Shown piece after piece: positions 9,033 to 16,123 of a stretch of 64,000 nucleotides of DNA. Source of the stretch: Clostridium grantii DSM 8605. Lineage in GTDB: Bacteria; Bacillota; Clostridia; Clostridiales; Clostridiaceae. The stretch covers positions 372,001-436,000 of the forward strand of contig NZ_FQXM01000002.1 of assembly GCF_900129965.1 (NCBI RefSeq), in the 5' to 3' direction. The notes below the pieces were generated by a model. The model was given only the letters and a program-made list of their open reading frames with translations. It was not told the DNA's origin and ran no database searches. Position numbers and translations under genes: made by a program. Each line of letters begins with the position of its first letter. Position 1 is the first letter of the stretch.

Positions 9033-10367
9033 TTGACAAAATTAAAAGTTGGCTTAATTAGTTTAGGTTGCGACAAAAATAGAATTGATTCAGAAATTGT
9101 ACTAGGAAAGCTTGCGGGTGATTATGAAATAACAAATAATTCAAATGAGGCTGATATTCTTATTGTTAATACATGTGGATTCATAGAAAGTTCAAAACAA
9201 GAATCTATTGATACTATTTTAGAAATGGCAGAGTATAAAAAAGGAAGATGTAAGTTTTTAATAGCTACAGGATGTTTGACTCAAAGATATAAAGAAGAAT
9301 TGACAGAGTTAATTCCAGAGCTTGATTTAATGTTAGGAGTTAATGATTACGAAAAAATAGGAGAATATATCAAAGAAGCTTTGGAAGAAAAAGGGTATGT
9401 TAATACTTTTAATTATAGTGACACTAATATAAATAAAGGAGAAAGAATTCTAACTACTCCAAATCATTATGCTTATATAAGAATATCTGAAGGATGTGAT
9501 AATAATTGTACTTATTGTATTATCCCAAAAATCAGAGGGAAATATAGAAGTAGAGCTATGGAAGATATTTTAAAAGAAGCAAAATCCTTAGCAAAACAAG
9601 GGGTTAAAGAATTAATATTAGTAGCTCAGGATACTACAGTTTATGGAATTGATTTGTATAAAGAAAAACTTCTTCATAAACTTTTAAATGAATTATCACA
9701 AGTAGAAGGAATAGAATGGTTAAGAATACTTTATTGTTATCCAGAAGAAATATACGATGAATTAATATATGAAATAAGAGATAACAATAAAGTGAGTAAA
9801 TATTTAGATATGCCTATTCAACATATAAGCAATGATGTACTAAAAAGGATGAACAGAAGAACAACCAAAGAACAGATATGGGAAAAAATAAATAAATTAA
9901 GAAAAGAAGTTAAAGATATTGCACTTAGAACTTCATTAATAGTCGGCTTTCCAGGAGAAACGGAAGAAGAATTTAGTGAATTACTTTCATTTGTAGAAGA
10001 AGTTAAATTTGATAATTTAGGAGTGTTTACTTATTCTCAAGAAGAAGATACACCAGCTGCAAAAATGAAAAAACAAGTTTCAGAAGAAATGAAAGAAGTT
10101 AGATACGGAATAATAATGGAAACTCAACAAATCATATCAAAAGAAGTGAATGCAGATAAAATAGGAAAAACATATGAGGTTTTGGTTGAAGGAAGAAACC
10201 AAGAAAACTGGATTGGCAGAAGTGGGCAAATGGCACCGGACATAGATGGTACAATTTTATTTTCTTGTGATAAAGAATTAGAATTAGGCCAATTAGTTAA
10301 TGTTAAAATCAGTGAAACACTTGACTATGATTTAATAGGAGATGTGGAAGATGAATCTTGCAAATAA
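9033..10367 (+). CDS. rimO: ribosomal protein S12 methylthiotransferase RimO
   Basis: Radical-SAM enzyme that adds a methylthio group to an aspartate of ribosomal protein S12. It has 444 residues. The amino-terminal MTTase domain holds cysteines in SLGCDKN, VNTCGF and TGCLTQRY for one 4Fe-4S cluster. The radical-SAM cluster motif is EGCDNNCTYC near residue 155, and a TRAM RNA/protein-binding domain closes the protein (about 375-440). SLGCDKN and the S12-type TRAM separate it from MiaB. The start is a TTG, fixed by GGAGG at 9021-9025. It overlaps pgsA by 17 bases. Confidence 0.95.
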   Translation: MTKLKVGLISLGCDKNRIDSEIVLGKLAGDYEITNNSNEADILIVNTCGFIESSKQESIDTILEMAEYKKGRCKFLIATGCLTQRYKEELTELIPELDLMLGVNDYEKIGEYIKEALEEKGYVNTFNYSDTNINKGERILTTPNHYAYIRISEGCDNNCTYCIIPKIRGKYRSRAMEDILKEAKSLAKQGVKELILVAQDTTVYGIDLYKEKLLHKLLNELSQVEGIEWLRILYCYPEEIYDELIYEIRDNNKVSKYLDMPIQHISNDVLKRMNRRTTKEQIWEKINKLRKEVKDIALRTSLIVGFPGETEEEFSELLSFVEEVKFDNLGVFTYSQEEDTPAAKMKKQVSEEMKEVRYGIIMETQQIISKEVNADKIGKTYEVLVEGRNQENWIGRSGQMAPDIDGTILFSCDKELELGQLVNVKISETLDYDLIGDVEDESCK

Positions 10368-10899
10368 GCTAACAATAATACGTATCTTTTTAGTGCCGAT
10401 TTTTTTGGTTTTTGTTTCAATTAACACTGCAAATAATGTAGGTTTAATAGTGGCTACTTTAATTTTTATAATAGCTGCAATTACAGATAAACTTGATGGT
10501 TATATAGCTAGAAGTAGAAATCAAATAACTTCATTCGGTAAATTTTTAGACCCTTTAGCAGACAAATTACTTGTATCATCTGCTTTAGTTTCTTTAGTGG
10601 AATTAGGTTCTATATCTGCTTGGTTTTGTATGGTTATAATAGCAAGAGAATTTGCTGTTACAGGACTTAGAACAGTAGCTGCAGCAGAAGGAAATGTTAT
10701 AGCGGCTAGCGAATGGGGTAAAATTAAAACAGTAATTCAAATTGTAGCAATTATAGCTGCATTCTTGGATTTAATAGTGGCAAATACATTTTTACATTAT
10801 TTCACTGTATTTAGTTTATATGTTGCACTAATAATTACAATAATATCTGGAATAGATTATTTTGTTAAGAATAAAAACACTATTTCTGTAGATAAGTAG
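10351..10899 (+). CDS. pgsA: CDP-diacylglycerol-glycerol-3-phosphate 3-phosphatidyltransferase
   Basis: Integral membrane enzyme of 182 residues that makes phosphatidylglycerophosphate, committing to phosphatidylglycerol synthesis. The CDP-alcohol phosphatidyltransferase signature D-x2-D-G-x2-A-R-x8-G-x3-D-x3-D is complete (from DKLDGYIAR to DPLADKLL), with about five membrane helices. I prefer the ATG at 10351, nine bases after AGGAG; an upstream in-frame ATG at 10342 lies directly on that site. The 17-base overlap with rimO indicates translational coupling. The same pgsA-recA neighbourhood is seen in Bacillus. Confidence 0.93.
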   Translation: MNLANKLTIIRIFLVPIFLVFVSINTANNVGLIVATLIFIIAAITDKLDGYIARSRNQITSFGKFLDPLADKLLVSSALVSLVELGSISAWFCMVIIAREFAVTGLRTVAAAEGNVIAASEWGKIKTVIQIVAIIAAFLDLIVANTFLHYFTVFSLYVALIITIISGIDYFVKNKNTISVDK

Positions 10900-11019
10900 A
10901 AAAAAATTAAAGTTAGATGTATTATTCTTTAGATATTTTTGTGAAGTGATTAAAATCAATTTAAATGGTCAATAATGAAGAAGATAATGAAAAATTATAA
11001 ATAAGATTTACTTTAAAGG

Positions 11020-11048
11020 TTGACTATAAGAAAATGGTAATGTATAAT
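11020..11048 (+). promoter_or_regulatory. recA promoter
   Basis: TTGACT (11020-11025) and perfect TATAAT (11043-11048) at 17-bp spacing. The predicted start near 11055 falls at the LexA box. Confidence 0.88.
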
Positions 11049-11055
11049 TAAGTTA

Positions 11056-11067
11056 GAACATTTGTTC
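11056..11067 (+). promoter_or_regulatory. LexA (SOS) operator
   Basis: GAACATTTGTTC matches the Gram-positive SOS box GAAC-N4-GTTC exactly. It covers the predicted transcription start, so LexA bound here would block recA until DNA damage. Confidence 0.88.
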
Positions 11068-11088
11068 GCGGAAAGGGTGGTGTACTTT

Positions 11089-12171
11089 ATGGCAACAGCA
11101 AATACTGAAAAATTAAAAGCACTTCAAAATGCAATGGCTAATATAGAGAAACAATTCGGTAAAGGGTCTATAATGAAATTAGGTGAACATGATGTGATGA
11201 AAGTTGAATCAATTTCATCGGGGTGTTTATCTCTTGATATAGCATTAGGTATTGGTGGAGTACCTAGAGGAAGAATTGTAGAGGTTTATGGACCAGAATC
11301 TTCTGGTAAAACAACTGTGGCTTTACACATGGTAGCTGAAGCACAAAAGGATGGAGGAACTGCAGCATTTATAGATGCAGAACATGCACTTGATCCGGTT
11401 TATGCAAAAGCTTTGGGAGTAGACATTGATGATTTAATAGTATCTCAACCAGATACTGGAGAGCAAGCCTTAGAAATATGTGAAGCATTAGTAAGATCGG
11501 CAGCTGTAGACATTATAGTTGTGGACTCAGTAGCGGCATTAGTTCCTAGAGCAGAAATTGAAGGGGAAATGGGAGATGCTCATGTGGGTCTTCAAGCAAG
11601 ACTTATGTCCCAAGCTCTTAGAAAATTAGCTGGTGCTATAAGCAAGTCCAACTGTGTAATCATATTTATTAATCAATTAAGAGAAAAAGTAGGAGTAATG
11701 TTTGGAAATCCTGAAACAACTCCAGGCGGGAGAGCTTTAAAATTCTACGCTTCTGTTAGATTAGATGTTAGAAGAAGTGAAACAATAAAACAAGGGGATC
11801 AATTTCTTGGAAATAGAACAAAAATTAAAGTTGTTAAAAATAAAGTTGCCCCACCATTTAAAACAGCTGAATTTGATATAATGTATGGAACAGGTATCTC
11901 TTATGAAGGTAATGTTTTAGATGTAGGAGTAGCAGAAGATATTATACAAAAAAGTGGTTCTTGGTTCTCTTATAATGAAACTAGATTAGGCCAAGGAAGA
12001 GAAAATGTTAAGAATTATTTTACTGAAAATCCAGAGTTAGTTAGTACTATTGACAGACAAATAAGAGAAAAATTTGGATTACCTGTTAAGGAATTGCCAA
12101 AAGAAGCAACTAAAAAAACTGTAAAAGAAGTTAAAGAACCAAAAGAACCAAAAGAGCCAAAAGAAAAGTAA
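11089..12171 (+). CDS. recA: recombinase RecA
   Basis: ATP-dependent strand-exchange protein and SOS coprotease of 360 residues. Walker A GPESSGKT is at 68-75. Further family blocks are AFIDAEHALDPVYA, VDSVAALVPRAEIEGEMGD and INQLREKVGVMFGNPETTPGG. The tail is an unusual Lys-Glu-Pro repeat (KEPKEPKEPKEK) instead of the acidic tail of many RecA proteins. The ATG at 11089 follows a GGGTGG site. An in-frame TTG at 11062 is inside the LexA box, upstream of any plausible ribosome binding site, so I excluded it. Confidence 0.98.
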   Translation: MATANTEKLKALQNAMANIEKQFGKGSIMKLGEHDVMKVESISSGCLSLDIALGIGGVPRGRIVEVYGPESSGKTTVALHMVAEAQKDGGTAAFIDAEHALDPVYAKALGVDIDDLIVSQPDTGEQALEICEALVRSAAVDIIVVDSVAALVPRAEIEGEMGDAHVGLQARLMSQALRKLAGAISKSNCVIIFINQLREKVGVMFGNPETTPGGRALKFYASVRLDVRRSETIKQGDQFLGNRTKIKVVKNKVAPPFKTAEFDIMYGTGISYEGNVLDVGVAEDIIQKSGSWFSYNETRLGQGRENVKNYFTENPELVSTIDRQIREKFGLPVKELPKEATKKTVKEVKEPKEPKEPKEK

Positions 12172-12203
12172 TTGTCAATTAAATACAGGAAACTTACAAA
12201 AGC

Positions 12204-12232
12204 TTGACAATAAATTAAAATTAAAGTAAAAT
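12204..12232 (+). promoter_or_regulatory. rny promoter
   Basis: TTGACA (12204-12209) and TAAAAT (12227-12232) at 17-bp spacing. An 8-bp inverted repeat ATTGTCAA/TTGACAAT (12171-12178 and 12204-12211) overlaps the -35 box. The leader of about 100 bases ends with a small CTTAC/GTAAG hairpin beside the ribosome binding site. Confidence 0.75.
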
Positions 12233-12339
12233 ATTATTAAATTCTGGTTTGATATAGAAAATGATGTTTAAATGAGCACCTTTTAGCTTCTAGGCCTATT
12301 TTTGCACTTACCAAAGTAAGCAAGGAGGTGTTTTTGCAT

Positions 12340-13887
12340 ATGAAACCAAATTTAGTATTACTGTGGCTTATAGTCATTGTATTAATATTAGTTTGTATTC
12401 TAGTTATTGTTTATATCAGAAAGAATATTGCTCTATCAAAAATAAGTGAGGCTGAACAAAAATCTAAACTTATTTTAGATGAAGCTGAAAAAGAAGCAGT
12501 TGCTAAAAAGAAAGAATCAATCTTGGAGGCAAAAGAAGAGGTACACAGACTTAGGAATGATTTAGAAAGAGATCAAAGAGAAAGAAGAAATGAGATTCAA
12601 AGGCTTGAAAGAAGATTAATTCAAAGAGAAGAAGTTCTTGATAAGAAGACAGAGGCAGTTGAAAAAAGAGATGAGTTTTATAATAAAAAATTACAAGACT
12701 TAAAAGAAAAAGAAGATTTAGTAGATGAAACTATCAATGCCAGAAGACAAGAACTTGAAAGAATCTCTGAACTAACTACTGAAGCCGCAAAGGATATCCT
12801 TTTGGATGAAGTAAAAAAAGAAGTGAAACATGAAGCAGCAATTATGGTTAAAGAAATCGAGAATAAAGCTAAAGAAGAAGCTGATAAGAAAGCAAGAGAG
12901 ATTATATCTTATGCTATTCAAAGATGTGCAGCTGATCACGTAGCTGAAAGTACAGTCCATGTAGTAACTCTACCTAATGATGAAATGAAGGGTAGAATTA
13001 TTGGAAGAGAAGGTAGAAATATAAGAGCAATAGAAACACTTACAGGGGTTGATTTAATTATTGATGATACTCCAGAAGCTGTTATATTATCAAGTTTTGA
13101 CCCTATACGTAGAGAAGTAGCCAAAATAGCTTTAGAAAAATTAATTGTTGATGGTAGAATTCATCCAGCAAGAATTGAAGAAATGGTTGAAAAAGCTAAG
13201 AAAGAAGTAGAAAATGACATTAAAGAAGAAGGCGAGCAAGCTACCTTTGAAACTGGTGTTCATGGACTTCATCAAGAATTAATTAGATTACTTGGAAGAC
13301 TTAAGTATAGAACAAGTTATGGTCAAAATGTACTTAAACATTCTATTGAGGTTTCCTATTTAGCTGGTTTGATGGCTTCAGAATTAGGGATGGACCCAAC
13401 TATAGCCAAAAGAGCCGGTTTGTTGCATGATATAGGAAAAGCAGTTGACCATGAGATTGAAGGCCCACATGCGCTTATTGGTGCTGATGTTGCTAAAAAA
13501 TATCATGAGTCTGCAAAAATTGTTAATGCTATAGGTGCTCATCATGGTGATTTGGAAATGGAATCGATTGAAGCAATGCTTGTTCAAGCAGCAGATGCTA
13601 TTTCGGCCGCTAGACCTGGTGCTAGAAGAGAAACCCTTGAAACATACATCAAGAGATTAGAGAAACTTGAAGAAATAGCTAACACCTATGAAGGCGTTGA
13701 AAAATCATTTGCTATTCAAGCAGGTAGAGAGATTAGAATCATGGTTAAACCAGATGAAGTTAGTGATGAAGGTTGCGTAGAAATGACTAGAAATATTGTA
13801 AAGCTTATTGAAAAAGAATTAGAATATCCTGGTCAAATAAAAGTAAACATCATCAGAGAAACAAGACATGTAGATTACGCGAAATAA
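12340..13887 (+). CDS. rny: ribonuclease Y
   Basis: Membrane-anchored endoribonuclease that starts mRNA decay in Firmicutes, about 515 residues. One amino-terminal membrane helix is followed by a long coiled coil (about 25-200, rich in Glu, Lys and Arg), a KH domain with GRIIGREGRNIRAIE, and an HD domain with the metal motif RAGLLHDIGKAVDHE. The ATG at 12340 lies 11 bases after GGAGG; a TTG at 12334 with 5-base spacing is the alternative. It sits between recA and spoVS as in Bacillus. Confidence 0.96.
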   Translation: MKPNLVLLWLIVIVLILVCILVIVYIRKNIALSKISEAEQKSKLILDEAEKEAVAKKKESILEAKEEVHRLRNDLERDQRERRNEIQRLERRLIQREEVLDKKTEAVEKRDEFYNKKLQDLKEKEDLVDETINARRQELERISELTTEAAKDILLDEVKKEVKHEAAIMVKEIENKAKEEADKKAREIISYAIQRCAADHVAESTVHVVTLPNDEMKGRIIGREGRNIRAIETLTGVDLIIDDTPEAVILSSFDPIRREVAKIALEKLIVDGRIHPARIEEMVEKAKKEVENDIKEEGEQATFETGVHGLHQELIRLLGRLKYRTSYGQNVLKHSIEVSYLAGLMASELGMDPTIAKRAGLLHDIGKAVDHEIEGPHALIGADVAKKYHESAKIVNAIGAHHGDLEMESIEAMLVQAADAISAARPGARRETLETYIKRLEKLEEIANTYEGVEKSFAIQAGREIRIMVKPDEVSDEGCVEMTRNIVKLIEKELEYPGQIKVNIIRETRHVDYAK

Positions 13888-13889
13888 AA

Positions 13890-13930
13890 AAAACCCTCTA
13901 TTATTAAATAAAATAGAGGGTTTTTTATTT
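13890..13930 (+). terminator. Rho-independent terminator after rny
   Basis: Perfect 13-bp stem (13890-13902 and 13912-13924) around AACCCTCTATT, followed by a T-rich stretch. Confidence 0.9.
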
Positions 13931-14009
13931 TTTTGTAGAATATGTAATATATACTAATAAAAAGTGTTTGAACCATAAAATATAATAAAAACTGGGGTAG
14001 GTGGTAGAA

Positions 14010-14276
14010 TTGAATCCATTAAAAGTATCTAGTAAATCTAATTGTAATTCTGTAGCAGGAGCAATTGCAGGGGTAGTAAAAGAACATGGACATGCCGAGA
14101 TTCAAGTGGTAGGAGCAGCATCTATAAATCAAGCTATCAAATCAATAGCTATAGCAAGAGGCTTTGTAGCAGCCAGCGGTGTAGATTTAATCTTCATTCC
14201 GGCTTTTTCAGAAGTGATGATTGATGGAGAAACAAGAACGGCTATGAAATTTATTGTAGAACCTAGAAGAAGATAA
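14010..14276 (+). CDS. spoVS: stage V sporulation protein S
   Basis: Small Alba-like protein of 88 residues needed for spore coat assembly and dehydration in Bacillus. The sequence is highly typical: LKVSSKSNCNSVAGAIAGVV, IARGFVAASGVDLIFIPAF and a final KFIVEPRRR. I favour the TTG start at 14010 because AGGTGG precedes it and the mature start then has two residues before LKVS, as in other SpoVS proteins. A GTG at 14001 would add three residues but has only 3-base spacing to GGGG. It is good evidence for a spore-former. Confidence 0.95.
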   Translation: MNPLKVSSKSNCNSVAGAIAGVVKEHGHAEIQVVGAASINQAIKSIAIARGFVAASGVDLIFIPAFSEVMIDGETRTAMKFIVEPRRR

Positions 14277-14310
14277 AATGAAGACTCTTAAAAAAGAGTC
14301 TTCATTTTTT
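14276..14310. terminator. bidirectional terminator between spoVS and the DUF378 gene
   Basis: Fourteen-bp perfect stem AAATGAAGACTCTT/AAGAGTCTTCATTT with T runs readable on both strands. It serves two convergent genes and overlaps both gene ends. Confidence 0.88.
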
Positions 14311-14511
14311 AAATTTACTCTTACTTATTAATAATAAAGCATTTATTCCTGATGCACCTACTAGTATGTAAATAAGTCTTTCAATTATTGTAACGGATCC
14401 GAATAAAATATAAACTAGATTTACATTGAATAAACCGAATAATCCCCAATTTAGAGCTCCAATAAGTATTAAAATTAATGAAATTTTGTCTAAAGTGCTC
14501 AATTTATACAT
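14302..14511 (-). CDS. DUF378 family small membrane protein
   Basis: Sixty-nine residues with two membrane helices: LILILIGALNWGLFGLFNV and a second at about residues 42-62. The block LIGALNWGLFG is typical of DUF378 (YuzA-like) proteins, whose function is not known. The ATG has an AGGAGG site. It stands alone, convergent with spoVS and divergent from the TauE gene. Nothing in the sequence indicates a partner. Confidence 0.8.
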   Translation of the reverse strand: MYKLSTLDKISLILILIGALNWGLFGLFNVNLVYILFGSVTIIERLIYILVGASGINALLLISKSKFKK

Positions 14512-14680
14512 ACTTTACCTCCTAAAAGTTTTTATTAGTAAAGTATATAAGGAATATCTTTCAAATAGAACTAATATTTCATAGAGAATATTTATATTAT
14601 TGAAAAAAATATATGAATAAAGATAAAAATATGATATAGTATTTGTTCACCGCAAAATTTTAAACAAAAGGATGGGAAAG

Positions 14681-15448
14681 ATGGAACTTATTTATTTTAT
14701 AATTGCGCTGCTAGCGACTACATTAGGAACTATGACAGGATTGGGAGCAGGGGTTATAATAAAACCTTTACTTGACACTTTTGCTCATTTTGACTTATCA
14801 ACCACAGGGCTGTTATCTTCCTTTGCTGTTTTCTTTATGGCCATTGTGTCTACAATTAAGCAATGGAAAGTAGGTTTTAAATTTGAAAAAAGATTATATG
14901 TTATATCAGCCGGAGCAATAATGGGTGGAATTATAGGAAATCTTTTATTTGGTAAATTTTTATTAATTGTACCAGAAGACATTGGAAAAGCAATACAAGC
15001 ACTTATTTTAGCATTATTATTAATTATGGTGATTTTTAGATCAAAGCTACCACATTTCCATATTAAAAATTTAATAGCAACATTTATAATAGGAATTATA
15101 CTTGGAACCATTGCTTCATTTCTAGGCATAGGTGGAGGACCCTTTAATGTAGCAGTATTAATAATGTTTTTTGCTATGGATATAAAGAAAGCAGCAATTA
15201 ATTCTGTTTTTATCATACTGCTATCTCAATTTTCAAAGTTGTTAACTATATTAATAACAACTGGATTTTCATCTTATAATTTAAAAATGTTATGGTTTAT
15301 GATACCAGCTAGTATTATTGGAGGACATATGGGTACTAAGCTTAATCATCATATAAGTTCAGAAAAAATTCATAAGATTTTTATATTGTTGGTAATACTA
15401 ATGGTTGCTTTAAATGTGTACAATGCAATTGAATTTCTTTTTTTATAG
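14681..15448 (+). CDS. TauE/SafE family sulfite/organic-anion exporter
   Basis: Membrane protein of 255 residues with about eight helices and the two-repeat pattern of TauE/SafE exporters: GTMTGLGAGVIIKPLL in the first half and GTIASFLGIGGGPFNVAVL in the second. Family members move sulfite, sulfoacetate, taurine-derived or other anions, and the substrate cannot be read here. I prefer the ATG at 14681 (AAGGA nine bases upstream) over an ATG at 14672 that abuts that site. Monocistronic, ending at a bidirectional terminator. Confidence 0.85.
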   Translation: MELIYFIIALLATTLGTMTGLGAGVIIKPLLDTFAHFDLSTTGLLSSFAVFFMAIVSTIKQWKVGFKFEKRLYVISAGAIMGGIIGNLLFGKFLLIVPEDIGKAIQALILALLLIMVIFRSKLPHFHIKNLIATFIIGIILGTIASFLGIGGGPFNVAVLIMFFAMDIKKAAINSVFIILLSQFSKLLTILITTGFSSYNLKMLWFMIPASIIGGHMGTKLNHHISSEKIHKIFILLVILMVALNVYNAIEFLFL

Positions 15449-15480
15449 TTTATAATAGGAATTAAAACTAAAATATCATG

Positions 15481-15522
15481 AAAAAATTGCTATATTCCAA
15501 AAAGGAATAGGCAATTTTTTTT
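15481..15522. terminator. bidirectional terminator, TauE gene and ArfA-like gene
   Basis: Stem AAAAAATTGC/GCAATTTTTT extended by TATTCC/GGAATA, with T runs on both strands, between two convergent genes. Confidence 0.82.
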
Positions 15523-15569
15523 GTTTCAAGTGAATATTAATTTAGAAGTGATAGTATATTACCTTAGCA

Positions 15570-15746
15570 TCAGGTAATGAAAGGTTTTTCATGTTTTTCT
15601 TTTCTAGTATAGGAACCTTTCCCTTTTTTTGCTTTATGAATGCCTATACCTCTACCAATTTCATCTGTATCAAATTTTCTAATGTTAAATGGATCAATAC
15701 TTATTACAAAAGAGAAACCTTTTTTAAATTTACTTTTTTTACTCAT
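15570..15746 (-). CDS. ArfA-like ribosome-rescue factor (58 residues)
   Basis: A 58-residue basic protein that short-gene cut-offs would miss. Near the end it carries KKGKGSYTRKEKH, which matches the defining KKGKGSYxRKxKH block of proteobacterial ArfA, the factor that recruits release factor 2 to ribosomes stalled without a stop codon. A DPFNIRKF segment upstream recalls DPLFRQR of E. coli ArfA. The ATG has a GAGGTGG site 7 bases upstream. The TGA stop lies at the edge of the loop of a 7-bp hairpin (15558-15578), reminiscent of ArfA genes whose mRNA is cut or ended near the stop so that tmRNA controls them. Function is inferred from the motif only. Confidence 0.72.
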   Translation of the reverse strand: MSKKSKFKKGFSFVISIDPFNIRKFDTDEIGRGIGIHKAKKGKGSYTRKEKHEKPFIT

Positions 15747-15826
15747 AAAATGACCACCTCTATATATTTTATTATACCTAAATAATAATGATTTATGTTA
15801 TTAAAAAAAAGGTAACAACAACTGTT

Positions 15827-15873
15827 AAAAAATTTTTAATTTACAAAAATTTTTTAAGCAAATATCATTGACT
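15827..15873 (+). promoter_or_regulatory. remnant purine-type promoter upstream of the NCS2 fragment
   Basis: A run of A and T blocks with TTTACAAAAAT, ending in CATTGACT, closely matches the sequence at 36247-36293 in front of ssnA. TTGACT (15868-15873) would be the -35 box. No -10 box is left at the right distance, which suggests it was lost with the gene body. Confidence 0.5.
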
Positions 15874-15895
15874 TTAATTGTAAGAAGGAGTAATC

Positions 15896-16060
15896 TTAAA
15901 CAGTAAAAGGTTTACATTAATTCAACGTTTCTTTTCCTCTGGTATAAGTGCAGGTACAGTAGTAGCTTTACTACTCAATTTAGTTTTAAAAGAAGAAACT
16001 CCTTTAAAAGTAGATTCAAACATAGATTCAAACATAGATTCAAAAACTATTTCACAATAA
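15896..16060 (+). pseudogene. 3' remnant of an NCS2 purine (xanthine/urate) permease
   Basis: Fifty-four codons, without a start codon, read as the last membrane helix and tail of an NCS2 nucleobase permease: LIQRFFSSGISAGTVVALLL, then NLVLKEE and a hydrophilic tail. The family's usual carboxy-terminal pattern is SGI-x2-G-x3-A-x3-NL, and the intact permease at 29310-30656 ends with a comparable helix (VVTTIVAIALNLILPK). An in-frame stop lies just upstream. About 400 codons are missing, so this is a deletion scar. It sits next to an intact purine permease of a different subfamily. Confidence 0.72.
16012..16045 (+). repeat. 12-bp tandem repeat in the permease remnant
   Basis: AGATTCAAACAT is repeated 2.8 times (starting at 16012, 16024 and 16036) and encodes DSNI repeats in the tail of the remnant. 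Confidence 0.9.
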
Positions 16061-16071
16061 AGAATATTTAG

Positions 16072-16090
16072 GGAGATGCTACACATCTCC
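16072..16090 (+). other. small hairpin before the purine permease
   Basis: GGAGATG/CATCTCC, 7-bp stem with a five-base loop. There is no T run, so it is at most a weak terminator of the lost upstream gene or a leader hairpin of the next one. Confidence 0.45.
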
Positions 16091-16123
16091 TTAATATATA
16101 AATTATTAAATGGAGGTATTCAT

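Noticed and set aside
11062..11088. Upstream TTG as an alternative recA start
   Set aside because: It lies in the LexA box near the transcription start with no ribosome binding site.
15591..15785. Plus-strand open frame of 64 codons
   Set aside because: It overlaps the ArfA-like gene on the other strand, has no ribosome binding site and encodes a Phe/Thr-rich product typical of antisense to AT-rich coding DNA.
16060..16123. Purine riboswitch before the AzgA-type permease
   Set aside because: The conserved junction and loop sequences of the purine riboswitch are absent; only a 7-bp hairpin is present.
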